Origin: an uncultured Eubacterium sp.
GTDB taxonomy: Bacteria; Bacillota; Clostridia; Lachnospirales; Lachnospiraceae
Assembly: GCA_910584345.1 (NCBI GenBank)
Contig: CAJTZX010000011.1
Span: forward strand, 1-64,000
DNA: 64,000 nt
Direction: 5' to 3'
How positions within the stretch are numbered: position 1 is the stretch's first letter; the number at the start of each line of letters is the position of its first letter. The translations under genes and the position numbers were made by a program. This document shows, in pieces, positions 53,169 through 62,788 of the stretch. The notes below the pieces were generated by a model. It saw nothing but the letters and a program-made list of their open reading frames with translations. It ran no database searches and was not told where the DNA came from.

Positions 53169-54488
53169 ATGGATGACAGGCAGGCAAGAGCATTTTTAAA
53201 AGAGATCAGCGCATATGGGAGCGTATACGGCCTTGAGAGTATCCGCAGCCTGATGGCACGTTTAGGAAATGTGCAGGAACAGCTGACGGTCATTCATGTC
53301 GCGGGAACGAATGGCAAAGGGTCGATATGTGCGATGCTTGCAAGCATCCTGCAGGCAGCCGGATACCGGACGGGTGTGTATGCGTCTCCTGCAGTATTTG
53401 AACCGGAAGAAATCATGAGAGTTAACGGGAAATATATCTCAAAGGAAGTATTTACAGAGCTTGTACAGAAGGTGCAGGCAGCATGTGTGGATATGCAGAA
53501 AGAGGGGTTGCCGCATCCAACAGTTTTTGAGGTGGAGACAGCAATCGCTTTTTGCTTTTTTAAAAAGGAGGATTGCGATCTGGTGCTTCTGGAAACCGGG
53601 CTTGGAGGCGCTATGGATGCGACAAATCTGATTTCGCATCCGTTGTGCAGTGTGTTATCTTCGATTAGCATGGATCATATGGCGCTTCTTGGACAGACAT
53701 TAGAAGAAATCGCAGCCGCAAAGGCGGGAATTATGAAACCGGGATGTCCCTGTGTATCATCGGAACAGCCGCCGGAAGTGACAGCCGTATTAAAAAAAGC
53801 AGCGGCGGAAATTGGAAGTGAGCTTCGTATCGCAGACAATTCGTGTATCCGCAGTTTTTCCTTTGATGGTGAAAAAAGCAGATTTGAAGCAGATACCGGT
53901 TGGATTGACAGCTGTCTTTGCGGAACGCTTGCCCTGTCTGGCGCATGTCAGAAAGAAAATCTGTCTTGTGTGTTGGAAGTGATCCGCCTTTTGAAAGAGC
54001 AGAACATGCGGATTACCCGGGAAGCTGTGCTGGAAGGGCTTTTGCATGTGCGTCTGCCAGGACGTTTTGAAAAGATTTCAGATAAGCCGGATTTTTACAT
54101 CGATGGTGCACATAATGAAGGCGCTGCACGCAGTTTGCAGGAAACGGTCATCCGATGTTTTGCAGGCCGCAGAGTCGTTTATATGATCGGTGTGTTTGCA
54201 GATAAAGAATACGAAAAGCTGCTGCAGATCATGCTTCCGTATGCGGCCCAGGTATTTACGGTAACGCCGCGCCATGAAAGGGCATTAGACGGAAAAAAGC
54301 TTGCGCAGACGGCAAAAAAAATGCATTCTTCTGTTACTTTTGTGCCGGATATCATGCAGGCGGCAGAGTTGGCGGCGAAAGCAGCCGGCAGGACAGGAGT
54401 CGTGCTGGCATTTGGATCGTTTTCTTATTTGGGCGAGTTAAAAGCAGGATGGAAAAAGACTAAGAAAGCAGGCAGAAATGATGGATGA
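53169..54488 (+). CDS. folC: bifunctional folylpolyglutamate/dihydrofolate synthase
   Basis: Adds glutamate to folates, and dihydropteroate to dihydrofolate in bifunctional members. The 439-residue Mur-ligase-like enzyme has the P-loop AGTNGKGS and the [11 protein letters not shown] and [10 protein letters not shown] motifs. The start at 53169 ([10 protein letters not shown]) follows a GGGAGGAG site located at the end of gpsA. It opens the folate gene set and overlaps folE by 11 bp. The combination with folP suggests full de novo synthesis of dihydrofolate. Confidence 0.94.
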   Translation: MDDRQARAFLKEISAYGSVYGLESIRSLMARLGNVQEQLTVIHVAGTNGKGSICAMLASILQAAGYRTGVYASPAVFEPEEIMRVNGKYISKEVFTELVQKVQAACVDMQKEGLPHPTVFEVETAIAFCFFKKEDCDLVLLETGLGGAMDATNLISHPLCSVLSSISMDHMALLGQTLEEIAAAKAGIMKPGCPCVSSEQPPEVTAVLKKAAAEIGSELRIADNSCIRSFSFDGEKSRFEADTGWIDSCLCGTLALSGACQKENLSCVLEVIRLLKEQNMRITREAVLEGLLHVRLPGRFEKISDKPDFYIDGAHNEGAARSLQETVIRCFAGRRVVYMIGVFADKEYEKLLQIMLPYAAQVFTVTPRHERALDGKKLAQTAKKMHSSVTFVPDIMQAAELAAKAAGRTGVVLAFGSFSYLGELKAGWKKTKKAGRNDG

Positions 54489-55044
54489 AGATAAAATTAT
54501 ACAAGGAGTTCGGTTGCTGCTGGAGGGAATCGGGGAAGACCCTGCAAGGGAAGGGCTGATAGAGACGCCTCAGCGGATTGCAAGGATGTATCAGGAGATT
54601 TTTGCAGGAATGACGCAAAACGCCGGTGAGCCGCTGGCTAAAACATTTCATACGCAGCATACAGATATGGTGCTTGAGAAGGATATTATGTTTTATTCTA
54701 CGTGTGAGCATCATCTGCTGCCGTTTTATGGAAAAGCGCATGTGGCATATATTCCAAATGGCAAAGTTGCAGGTCTTAGCAAACTGGCCCGTACGGTGGA
54801 AATATTTGCCCGCAGGCTTCAGCTGCAGGAGCGTATGACGGCGCAGATTGCGGATGCGGTGATGCAGCATTTAGCGCCGTTGGGTGTGATGGTGATGGTG
54901 GAAGCGGAACATATGTGCATGACGATGCGGGGGATCAAAAAACCGGGCAGTAAGACAGTGACCTATGCGGCAAGAGGGGTATTTCAACAAGATGATTCTT
55001 TACAGAATCGTTTTTTTCAGATGATGAACAGGATGAATATATGA
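54478..55044 (+). CDS. folE: GTP cyclohydrolase I
   Basis: Converts GTP to dihydroneopterin triphosphate, the first committed folate step. Length 188 residues. Zinc ligands are present: Cys and His in [17 protein letters not shown], and Cys in [13 protein letters not shown]. The start lies inside the end of folC; either of two adjacent ATGs may be used. The stop overlaps folP by four bases (ATGA). Confidence 0.96.
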   Translation: MMDEDKIIQGVRLLLEGIGEDPAREGLIETPQRIARMYQEIFAGMTQNAGEPLAKTFHTQHTDMVLEKDIMFYSTCEHHLLPFYGKAHVAYIPNGKVAGLSKLARTVEIFARRLQLQERMTAQIADAVMQHLAPLGVMVMVEAEHMCMTMRGIKKPGSKTVTYAARGVFQQDDSLQNRFFQMMNRMNI

Positions 55045-55853
55045 AAATAGGAACAAAAGAATTTCATTTGGAACACAAAACATACATTATGGGAATTTTA
55101 AACGTTACGCCGGATTCTTTTTCGGACGGCGGCAAATGGAACAGACAGGATGCAGCGTTAAAGCACACGGAGCAGATGATTCAGGAAGGGGCCGATATCA
55201 TTGATATAGGCGGAGAATCTACAAGGCCGGGCTATGAGCCGGTCTTAGCCGAAGAAGAAATCGAGCGTGTGATACCTGTCATTGAAAAAATCAGGCAGCA
55301 TTTTGATATCCCGATTTCCATTGACACGTATAAAAGTACGGTTGCAAAAGCGGCAATTGCAGCGGGGGCTGACCTGGTCAATGATATCTGGGGATTAAAA
55401 TACGATGCCAGTCTTGCGGGAGTGATTGCAGATGCCGGTGTGGCCTGCTGTCTGATGCATAACCGCAGTCAGATACAGGAGCATCCTTACGAGAATTTTA
55501 TGGAAGATCTGCTGATGGATTTGCGGGAAACGGTACAGACTGCAAAAAATGCAGGAATCAAAGAAGATAAAATCATATTGGACCCAGGCGTAGGATTTGC
55601 GAAAAGTTATGAAAATAATCTGGAAGCGATTCGATGTCTGGATCAGTGCAGACAGCTTGGTTTTCCAATTCTTTTAGGAGCTTCGCGCAAATCTGTCATC
55701 GGACTGACTTTGGATTTGCCGGTTACGAGCCGTTTGGAAGGAACGCTTGTTACGACTGTATTTGCAGTGATAAAGCAATGTTCGTTTGTGCGGGTGCATG
55801 ATGTGAAAGAAAATGTGCGTGCGGTGCGCATGGCTGAGGCAATTTTGTATTAG
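55041..55853 (+). CDS. folP: dihydropteroate synthase
   Basis: Joins 6-hydroxymethyl-dihydropterin pyrophosphate and p-aminobenzoate; the sulfonamide target. The 270-residue TIM barrel shows [38 protein letters not shown] and [10 protein letters not shown]. It is coupled to folE by overlapping stop and start. The following gene begins 76 bp later. Confidence 0.97.
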   Translation: MKIGTKEFHLEHKTYIMGILNVTPDSFSDGGKWNRQDAALKHTEQMIQEGADIIDIGGESTRPGYEPVLAEEEIERVIPVIEKIRQHFDIPISIDTYKSTVAKAAIAAGADLVNDIWGLKYDASLAGVIADAGVACCLMHNRSQIQEHPYENFMEDLLMDLRETVQTAKNAGIKEDKIILDPGVGFAKSYENNLEAIRCLDQCRQLGFPILLGASRKSVIGLTLDLPVTSRLEGTLVTTVFAVIKQCSFVRVHDVKENVRAVRMAEAILY

Positions 55854-55929
55854 TTTATCGTTTGACTTTAGGAACAGTTCCTTAGGAAAAGGTTGGAAGA
55901 AATTTTAGAAATACGAGGGAGAGAGACTT

Positions 55930-56760
55930 ATGGATCAGATTATTATTCAGGATTTAAGCATCTACGCAAAACATGGTGTTTACATGGAAGAAAACATTTT
56001 AGGACAGCAGTTTTTAGTATCTGTCTATATAGATTTGGACTTGTCCAGGGCCGGACAGACGGATGATCTGCAGCATACGATTGATTATGGAAAGATCTGT
56101 CATTTTGTCACGAATTATATGCAGTCTCATACATTTAAACTGATTGAAGCAGCGGCAGAGCATTTGGCAGAAGAGCTTTTGCTAAAATACGAACAGATGA
56201 AAAAGGTTCGGATCAAAGTGAAAAAACCGTGGGCGCCGATTGGACTTCCGATTAAAAATGTCTGTGTATCCGTAGACCGGACGCGCCATAATGTTTATCT
56301 TTCGCTCGGTTCCAATCTTGGTGACAGGCAGGCATATCTGCAGCAGGCAATCAAGGAGCTGGATGCATTGGATTCCTGTAAAGTATGTGAGCAGTCGAAA
56401 GTGATAGAGACAGAGCCTTACGGAGATGTGCCGCAGGATAAATTTTTAAACTGCGTCGTTCGCATCGAGACGGTTTTAAACCCGCAGCAGCTTTTAGAAG
56501 CGCTGCATGCAATAGAAGCGAATGCAAACAGAACAAGAGATATTCATTGGGGTCCGCGCACTTTGGATTTGGACATTTTATTTTACGATCACATTACGGT
56601 GAATACGCCCCAGCTTACGATTCCTCATGCCGATATGCATAACCGCAGCTTTGTGTTAGAACCGCTTTGTGAAATTGCGCCCTGGTATCAGCATCCGGTA
56701 TTGCATAAAACGGTACAGCAGCTTTTCGACCAGCTGGTGAAAGACGATGACTGGTTATAA
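55930..56760 (+). CDS. folKB: fused dihydroneopterin aldolase / HPPK
   Basis: A two-domain enzyme of 276 residues. Residues 1-118 are FolB (DQIIIQDLSIYAKHGVYMEE, DYGKICHF, VRIKVKKPWAPIGLPI); residues 119-276 are FolK (YLSLGSNLGDRQAYLQQAI, KVIETEPYG, HWGPRTLDLDILFYD). It thus does two consecutive steps: retro-aldol cleavage of dihydroneopterin and pyrophosphorylation. The fusion is common in Clostridia. The 3' end overlaps the CPBP gene by 14 bp. No folA was seen in the window. Confidence 0.95.
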   Translation: MDQIIIQDLSIYAKHGVYMEENILGQQFLVSVYIDLDLSRAGQTDDLQHTIDYGKICHFVTNYMQSHTFKLIEAAAEHLAEELLLKYEQMKKVRIKVKKPWAPIGLPIKNVCVSVDRTRHNVYLSLGSNLGDRQAYLQQAIKELDALDSCKVCEQSKVIETEPYGDVPQDKFLNCVVRIETVLNPQQLLEALHAIEANANRTRDIHWGPRTLDLDILFYDHITVNTPQLTIPHADMHNRSFVLEPLCEIAPWYQHPVLHKTVQQLFDQLVKDDDWL

Positions 56761-57547
56761 CAACAGGGCAGGCAATGCGGCAAAAAAGCTTACGTGGAAG
56801 GAACTGTTATATGCTGCGGCGCCTGCGCTGTTTTATATGGTGATTCTAAATGCGGCGCACGTGTTTTTTGTCTTTCTTGGTTTTTCAGATTCAAGGATTT
56901 TGTTGCAGGCAATGTCAGTGTTTGTCAGCCTGTTGTTTTTTTGCTGGTATGCGGTTCGGACTCATCTTAAGATCAGAAGCCGGAAAAAGGGAATTTATCG
57001 CTATCCGGCTTCGTTTTGTTATGTGGTCGCTGTCGTAATGTGCGGGGTTGTGAACAATTATCTGTTTTCCATTTTGATGTCTGTTGTCAGGAAGTTTTCT
57101 TCGGATTATTGGAGAGTGGCTCAGAATTTTTATAAACAGAATTTGTTGTTGGAAATCGTAGCTTTGTGTATCCTTGGGCCGTTTGTGGAGGAGCTTGTAT
57201 ACCGGGGGTTTGTTTATCAAAGACTGCGGGAAAGCGCCAGTGAGACAAAAGCGGCCGTATGGTCTGCGTTGCTGTTTGGGGCGATGCATTTTAATCTGGT
57301 GCAGTTTGTGTATGCGTTTGTTCTGGGACTTTTGCTGGCGCATATTGTATCTAAGACAGGAAGCTTATTTACGGCCATTGCTGCGCATATGGCGGCAAAT
57401 CTTGTATCTGTGCTCTGGGAAGAGACGGACTGGTTGGATTTTTTGAATCAGACCGGCATCCGGCAGCATGGTGCAGCGGCAATTAGTTTAGTTTTGATGT
57501 GGATCTTTTTGTCTTATGGGAATCAGTTGCAAAAGAAAATTCGATAG
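56747..57547 (+). CDS. CPBP-family intramembrane metalloprotease
   Basis: A 266-residue protein with about seven spans of the CAAX/Abi family. The three metalloprotease motifs are present: EE-x3-R in FVEELVYRGFVYQRLR, F-x3-H in FGAMHFN and H-x3-N in HMAANL. In bacteria such proteins are linked to bacteriocin self-immunity and prenyl-peptide processing, but most are uncharacterised. Its start overlaps folKB by 14 bp, so it is the last gene of the folate transcript. It stands just before the AT-rich island. Confidence 0.88.
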   Translation: MTGYNNRAGNAAKKLTWKELLYAAAPALFYMVILNAAHVFFVFLGFSDSRILLQAMSVFVSLLFFCWYAVRTHLKIRSRKKGIYRYPASFCYVVAVVMCGVVNNYLFSILMSVVRKFSSDYWRVAQNFYKQNLLLEIVALCILGPFVEELVYRGFVYQRLRESASETKAAVWSALLFGAMHFNLVQFVYAFVLGLLLAHIVSKTGSLFTAIAAHMAANLVSVLWEETDWLDFLNQTGIRQHGAAAISLVLMWIFLSYGNQLQKKIR

Positions 57548-57549
57548 AG

Positions 57550-57594
57550 AAATCCTCTTGCATGAAACGAAGGTTTGTGTAAGAGGATTTTTTT
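57550..57594 (+). terminator. terminator closing the folate operon
   Basis: AAATCCTCTT (57550-57559) pairs with AAGAGGATTT (57581-57590), extended by three more pairs, with a 7-nt T run at the end. It is also the left boundary of the AT-rich segment. Confidence 0.88.
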
Positions 57595-57638
57595 GATATA
57601 AATGATCTCTGACGTAGAAATTGTTTTAAAAAATATAG

Positions 57639-57668
57639 TTTGACTACAAAACAATATTATGATACAAT
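57639..57668 (+). promoter_or_regulatory. possible promoter at the start of the AT-rich cluster
   Basis: TTGACT (57639-57644) and TACAAT (57663-57668) are 18 bp apart. The first well-supported gene begins 740 bp later, so this may serve small or decayed genes between. Confidence 0.45.
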
Positions 57669-57694
57669 TAACTATGAAAATAGGGTTTTTGGTG

Positions 57695-58405
57695 ACAATC
57701 GTGTTTAAGAGGAATTGTTAAAAGCGATGAGAAGGGAGAGGAGTGGTAATAGTTTAAAACACAGGTTTAAAGACCATAAAGCAGAGATTATTCGGTGTAT
57801 AGGGTTGAATAAGTCTTATAGATAGTAAATGAACGATAAAAGAGACAAGTTTTTTCAGATTTGGCAACTGCCTGAATTAATCATTAGAAAAAAGGGAGAA
57901 GAAAAATTATACTTGTAAGAATTTAGGCGGATTATTAAAAATAGATTCCGGACAGCTCATATGTGTATTTTAAAGGGGTGTAACCGAACGGGACAAGAAT
58001 GACTGTGCGGAAAGCATTTTGCGGATGATTATAGTTGAAATGGCGCGCATGTTTCTATAAATAATTGTAATTAAGCCTGCTCTTGATACATGTGAAATGC
58101 TTTCTGTAGAGGGCATTGAGTAATTATTGTTTGGCCACATTCTCAATAATTTTATTAATTGGTGTTCGGAGAAGAGATTGAACTGGCTGTTTTTTGAACC
58201 AGACTGGTATTGGACAGAATGATACAATTGTAATTATATTGGCTTTGATAGGAATTTTGGTTTTATGGGAGAACCTGCAAAAGAAAATTGGATGGACGAA
58301 GGCAAATTTCTTTTGGAAGAAGCAAAAAAGTCGTAGTTTTGTGTAACTTGAGAAAAATCGCATTTCGTGCAAATTTGATGTGTTTTGTTGGGAAAGGTAT
58401 TAGAT
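57695..58405. other. 700-bp gap with only short or decayed frames
   Basis: No supported full gene. Two short plus-strand frames follow one another: 32 codons at 57727-57825 (MRRERSGNSLKHRFKDHKAE...) and 29 codons at 57829-57918 (MNDKRDKFFQIWQLPELI...), neither with a ribosome site. From about 58195 to 58338 a frame without a start encodes a hydrophobic helix and a basic tail (TIVIILALIGILVLWENLQ), which looks like the end of a small membrane protein. These may be remnants of genes at the island edge, or small peptides. Confidence 0.35.
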
Positions 58406-58408
58406 AGT

Positions 58409-59491
58409 ATGAGAATAAAAGAGTCAAATAAAGTGATTTTGAATATGAATGAGCCAGACATTAAATCCTATCCATATTTTGCAAATCTGCTTTCAGTAAT
58501 TTCAAAAGAAGATGGATATGAATGCTGGTTATATAATAATTTTATACAATTAAATTATCCAATTTATGCAGAGAAGGATGGCGCCAGATTAGATTTCTAT
58601 ACTTCTTTATTATGGGAAACGTGTCCGTTTGTGAGCTATCAGAAGCTGATCAGATTATTTGTAGATAAAAACTGGCAGGATATCGTACAATTTCTTGTAA
58701 TGAGTATAGATTCTGGTTTTTATTGCCGTTTTGTGATTGATACATACTATGTGGAGGCATATGACACGTATTTAAATAATCATATAGTTCATGATATATT
58801 TGTGTATGGCTTTGACATAGAAAATAAAGTTTTTTATGTTGCTGATAATTTTAAATTTGGAAAATATTGCCATGAAATAGTTTCAATAGATCAAATTAAA
58901 AACGGATATGAATCAATCGAAAAAAGAAATCTTTATGATTGGCTTAATGGAGTAGAGATGATTCGCTTGCAGTATAAAAATAAGTACTATGGGTTTGAAC
59001 ACACATATAAAATTGATTTACATCTTATAAAAGATCAAATAAATGATTATCTTAAGGCAGAGGTTACAGTGCTTCAATGGTTCAGGATACCATCAGAACA
59101 ATGGAAAGAAGGTAAGGATATTTATGGTATAAATATTTATGGTTGCCTAAAAAAATTTCTTGAAGATATCAAATATGGACGGATGAAAAAAGATATGCGC
59201 CCTTTTTGCGTTTTAATGGAACATAAAAAGATTATGGTAGAAAGAATAAAATACCTAAGGCAAGAAAAACATCTTTTACAGATAGAATGTTTAGAAGAGG
59301 ATTTTATAGAAATTTATAAAGATGCACAAATATTAAATAGTTTATGGATTAAGTTTTGCATTACGTCTGATAATAAATTATTGGATAGTATGATGAAAAG
59401 AATAGATAGTATAAATTTAATGGAAGAGTATGTAATGGAATTATTGATTGAAGAATTATCGAAGATATGTAATCAAAAATTTTTGGAATAA
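58409..59491 (+). CDS. BtrH-like protein (peptidase-C39-like fold), biosynthetic cluster
   Basis: A 360-residue AT-rich gene. The central stretch DTYYVEAYDTYLNNHIVHDI, then FVYGFDIENKVFYVADNFKF, matches the pattern of BtrH N-terminal-like proteins that sit in antibiotic and nonribosomal peptide clusters; also typical is WLYNNFIQLNYPIY and a conserved CPF. Butirosin BtrH itself is an acyltransferase that moves an amino-acyl chain from a carrier protein to the aminoglycoside; a like role here is inference. A helical C-terminal half (about 210-360) follows. ATG at 58409 with AAAGG 11 nt ahead is chosen; a TTG at 58385 is also in frame. Confidence 0.65.
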   Translation: MRIKESNKVILNMNEPDIKSYPYFANLLSVISKEDGYECWLYNNFIQLNYPIYAEKDGARLDFYTSLLWETCPFVSYQKLIRLFVDKNWQDIVQFLVMSIDSGFYCRFVIDTYYVEAYDTYLNNHIVHDIFVYGFDIENKVFYVADNFKFGKYCHEIVSIDQIKNGYESIEKRNLYDWLNGVEMIRLQYKNKYYGFEHTYKIDLHLIKDQINDYLKAEVTVLQWFRIPSEQWKEGKDIYGINIYGCLKKFLEDIKYGRMKKDMRPFCVLMEHKKIMVERIKYLRQEKHLLQIECLEEDFIEIYKDAQILNSLWIKFCITSDNKLLDSMMKRIDSINLMEEYVMELLIEELSKICNQKFLE

Positions 59492-59775
59492 AAGAAAATC
59501 AAAAATGTGTTTGGATTATGAGTGTCTATTAACTTACATAAATAATAAGATTGTACGAAAGAGAGCAAATTATGCTTGGATGCTCATTTTAAAAGAGAAG
59601 AAACATGTTTCAAATCAAAAAATGTGTTTTGGGGTCAAGGGCGTGATGGATTGCAATCATAGAAAGTGTGGGGAATATTAGTATCTGATTTTAAAATCTG
59701 GTGTTGACCTTGTAGAGAACAATATATTGAACTTATTTAAAAGTTATTGGAGAGCTATTATGGGATGGTTAGAGT
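59492..59775. other. 284-bp gap with a doubtful small frame
   Basis: A 58-codon plus-strand frame (59505-59681, MCLDYECLLTYINNKIVRKR...) is open but has no ribosome site and no family likeness. A further 18-codon frame at 59760-59816 has a GGAGAG site with good spacing and overlaps the start of the aminotransferase in another frame; it could be a leader peptide. Neither is called as a gene. Confidence 0.3.
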
Positions 59776-61206
59776 ATGAAATTAGAAATAGTAGAACTAC
59801 GAAACAGATATTATAAGAACTATAAAAAAAGTTCTGAATATCAGAAAGGCTTCATCAAGAACATTGAATTGCAAAATGTATGGGAAGAAGACGACAATTA
59901 TAAAATAAACGAAGGCTTGGAGTTGGGAAGATTTACAAGTTATTATCAGCCTTCTTACTATAAATTATATTTCAATAAGTTTTTTAAAGAGGATACTTAT
60001 AATAAATATTGGAGAGAAGATAATATTTTGCTGAGTACTGGGGCATTAGATGAAAATCAGTTTCCTTTATTTGATTCATTAAAGTATACGATAGAGTATG
60101 CTATGGCAAAAAATTGGTATGGGTATTCATCATGTACAGGGCGTGATTCTGCAAAAAGAAGTATAGCTTTATTAGAAAATACTGTTTTACAAAAACAAAA
60201 ATTTTATACAAAGGATAATGTTTGCGTTATACTTGGTGTTACGTCAGGTCTGGCAGATGTAATGCATTTTATTAAAAAGAAAAAAAATAAAGGTAAATTG
60301 GTTACATTGACCCATATTCCAAGCTATGCTCCGTTTATTGCAACTTGTGAAGAGTGTGGCGATGTTAAGTACTTTTCGATGGACGAAGATGGAATAGATG
60401 TTGATCGGATAATAAGTGCAATAAATAGTAATATTGACGTATTGCTGCTGACAGGTGATTTAAATCCAATAGGAAAAACAATCAGTGGAGAGGATTTGGA
60501 AAAAATAAGTAAAGTGTGTTTGGAACAATCTGTTTATTTTATTTATGATCGTGCAGGTCGCAAAAATGGATTAAATGATTATGAAGCTTTCCAGATACAT
60601 GAGAAAGCAATTATCATGGAGAGTATGTCAAAAAAAATATCTGTTCCTGGAATGAAGATAGGTTATTTTCTTGCAGAAAAAGAATTTATAGATGATTTTT
60701 ATGAATATGCATCAACTTATTATGGAGGTCCAATATCATTTTTTTATTTGTTGCTGGAATTTGATTCGATGTTTACAGCCTATTATCTTGAAGGAAAAGA
60801 AAAAATTACAGAGGAAGACATTTTATATTATGAGGATACATATGACTTAAACGTAGAATGGTTGCAAGCATCATATGAGAATTATGTAAACAGTCTTGAA
60901 TTTAACCATCGTATTATAGAAATGCAAAGAGAAATTTGTTGTATTATATTAGCAAAAACACCACGAGTAAAAAAAATAATAAAGCCTAAAACAGGTGTTA
61001 ATGTGTTTGTCTTGATAGATTATGATAAGACAAGTTATCAGTTTTATGAGGAGTTAATTCAAAGTAAAGGTGTTGCAATATTTCCTGGGATATGTTCTGG
61101 ACTAGATAAGGGGTGTTGGATTAGAATAACAATTTCTGGTGAATATTCAAAACTAGTTAAGGGAGTGCGTCTTATTAGTGATTTCTTGTCAGAAAAGGAT
61201 AAGTAA
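59776..61206 (+). CDS. PLP-dependent aminotransferase, class I/II type
   Basis: A 476-residue fold type I enzyme. Motifs: a glycine-rich phosphate site (ILGVTSGLADVMHF), LNPIGKTI in place of NPTG, and the PLP lysine in MESMSKKISVPGMKIGYFLA. The usual D-x-x-Y after the sheet reads FIYDRAGRKNG. The architecture resembles the aminotransferase half of MocR regulators and tyrosine or 2-aminoadipate aminotransferases, but there is no GntR DNA-binding domain; the N-terminal 90 residues are unusual. The ribosome site is weak. It probably supplies or modifies an amino acid unit for the product of the cluster. Confidence 0.85.
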   Translation: MKLEIVELRNRYYKNYKKSSEYQKGFIKNIELQNVWEEDDNYKINEGLELGRFTSYYQPSYYKLYFNKFFKEDTYNKYWREDNILLSTGALDENQFPLFDSLKYTIEYAMAKNWYGYSSCTGRDSAKRSIALLENTVLQKQKFYTKDNVCVILGVTSGLADVMHFIKKKKNKGKLVTLTHIPSYAPFIATCEECGDVKYFSMDEDGIDVDRIISAINSNIDVLLLTGDLNPIGKTISGEDLEKISKVCLEQSVYFIYDRAGRKNGLNDYEAFQIHEKAIIMESMSKKISVPGMKIGYFLAEKEFIDDFYEYASTYYGGPISFFYLLLEFDSMFTAYYLEGKEKITEEDILYYEDTYDLNVEWLQASYENYVNSLEFNHRIIEMQREICCIILAKTPRVKKIIKPKTGVNVFVLIDYDKTSYQFYEELIQSKGVAIFPGICSGLDKGCWIRITISGEYSKLVKGVRLISDFLSEKDK

Positions 61207-61215
61207 TTAAAAGTT

Positions 61216-62034
61216 ATGGAAATATTATGTTCAACAGGAAATTTTATTGGATATCGAAATGGATATGATTTTCATTTGTTGGAAAAAGCTGAAAAAGTAT
61301 TGAGTTGCAAAGGGTTTGAAGTGTTACTTCCATTTGAGGGGTATGATTGTTTTGAAGTGGCAGAGTTTATAATTAAAAAGAATATTTTTTGTCCAGTTAT
61401 ACATGCAGACAAAAGAATAGGTGAATTCTTAAGTACGAGGACGCCAAAAACGAGTCATAAAGCGTTATCAATATTTGATAAGAACTGTCGATTTGCCAAT
61501 TGTGTACGAGCGAATGCAGTAGTTTTACACCTTTGGGGAGGAAGCTATTCAGATAAAAGTATAAAGTATAATTTGAACATGTATGCTGAATTGGAACAAA
61601 TTTCAAAGCGGAACAATATAAAATTAATGATTGAAAATGTTCCGTGTATTATATCTGATCCACTAATATATTTTGAAATGTTATATGAAAGATATAAAGA
61701 TGTTTTATTTACTTATGATACCAGATTTGCAGCGTTTCATTCTATGCAGTTTGATTATTTCTATAATAAATCAATTTTAGATCGTATTCATCATATACAT
61801 GTGAGTGATTATTGCGGTGGAAAAAAGGAGTGGAGCAAACTAAACCAGATTAAAAATATTGGGAAAGGAATAGTTGATTTTAAGCGATTGTTTGATGTAA
61901 TTAATGCTAAAGTGATTTGCGATTATATTACTGTAGAAGTTCCTAGCTATAGGGATTATCAGTGTGATTTTACAGAAATTGAGAGTAATATTCAAAAAAT
62001 AAAGAAGTATGTTAAGGGAGATATGGATGCGTGA
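61216..62034 (+). CDS. xylose isomerase-like TIM-barrel protein, first copy
   Basis: A 272-residue protein of the sugar phosphate isomerase/epimerase (AP endonuclease 2-like) clan. Metal-site segments are visible at the strand ends: NAVVLHLWGG, IKLMIENVPC (Glu), DTRFAAFH (Asp, His), RIHHIHVSDYCGG (His, Asp) and YITVEVPS (Glu). The GKGIVDFKRLF stretch is typical of the clan. Substrate unknown. It follows the aminotransferase by 9 bp, and its end overlaps the second TIM-barrel gene by 8 bp, so the genes form one operon. Confidence 0.82.
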   Translation: MEILCSTGNFIGYRNGYDFHLLEKAEKVLSCKGFEVLLPFEGYDCFEVAEFIIKKNIFCPVIHADKRIGEFLSTRTPKTSHKALSIFDKNCRFANCVRANAVVLHLWGGSYSDKSIKYNLNMYAELEQISKRNNIKLMIENVPCIISDPLIYFEMLYERYKDVLFTYDTRFAAFHSMQFDYFYNKSILDRIHHIHVSDYCGGKKEWSKLNQIKNIGKGIVDFKRLFDVINAKVICDYITVEVPSYRDYQCDFTEIESNIQKIKKYVKGDMDA

Positions 62035-62770
62035 TATTAGATTGTGCATGAGAGATGATGCTTTAAGAGTCTTAAAGTTAAGCAGAAAATATGAGTTAGG
62101 AGTTGAAATACAGTACTTTAAAGATCCGAAATTTAATTATGAAGAATTTAAGTATAAGAAATTATGTGAAAATGTTCGAAATCGTTCATTACATGCTCCC
62201 TTTGGTGATTTGTCATTTGGAAGTGTTGATCCATTATTGAGAGAGGTATTTTTAAAACGTGTTACTAATGCATATCGGCAAGCAGAAAAATATGGATTTA
62301 CAGATGTGATTATTCATCATGGATATGTACCCAATACTAGTCCTCCAAATAAATGGTTAAAAAGAAGCATAAAATTTTGGAATCAAAATATAGGAAGATT
62401 TCAAAAAGCTCCCAGAATTTGCATTGAGAATATGTTGGATAGAGACTACGGAATTCTCAGGGAACTGATTGATTCAATAGATAATAAAAAAATGAGAATA
62501 TGTTTGGATATAGGACATGCTCATTGTTTTTCAGAGAAAAATGTTCTGGAATGGATAAAAGGGCTGAATCAAAGAATAGGTTATGTTCATATGCATAATA
62601 ACTATGGGATTTATGATGAACATAATGCAATTTCGAACGGAAATATACAGTATGTTAAGGTATTGGAGTATTTAAATATGTATGCTCCAAATTCGATTTT
62701 AGCAATTGAAACAAGGGGTGTTGAGTTAGAAGCTTCCATTATTTTTTTGCGTGAATGGGGGATGCTATAG
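62027..62770 (+). CDS. xylose isomerase-like TIM-barrel protein, second copy
   Basis: A 248-residue protein of the same clan but with little direct likeness to the previous one. Metal-site segments: RSLHAPFGDLSFG (His), VIIHHGYV (His), RICIENMLDRD (Glu), ICLDIGHAHCF (Asp, His), IGYVHMHNN (His) and SILAIETRG (Glu). The start at 62027 is chosen because AAGGGAG lies 6 nt upstream; an ATG at 62009 is in frame but lacks a site. Translation is coupled to the previous gene. Could be an isomerase or epimerase acting on a sugar or inositol intermediate. Confidence 0.82.
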   Translation: MRDIRLCMRDDALRVLKLSRKYELGVEIQYFKDPKFNYEEFKYKKLCENVRNRSLHAPFGDLSFGSVDPLLREVFLKRVTNAYRQAEKYGFTDVIIHHGYVPNTSPPNKWLKRSIKFWNQNIGRFQKAPRICIENMLDRDYGILRELIDSIDNKKMRICLDIGHAHCFSEKNVLEWIKGLNQRIGYVHMHNNYGIYDEHNAISNGNIQYVKVLEYLNMYAPNSILAIETRGVELEASIIFLREWGML

Positions 62771-62788
62771 TAAAAGGAGTGATTAATT

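Noticed and set aside
53169..55853. Folate operon as a place for a THF riboswitch
   Set aside because: The genes overlap or nearly touch from gpsA to folP, leaving no room for an aptamer, and no matching sequence was seen.
25984..55888. Similar GGAACAGTT-CTAAGGA words at 25987 and 55871
   Set aside because: Only about 15 of 17 bases agree over a short stretch; with two copies this is not enough to call a repeat family.
59505..59681. 58-codon cysteine-containing frame as a peptide precursor
   Set aside because: No ribosome site, no leader/core pattern, and no modifying enzymes of RiPP type nearby.
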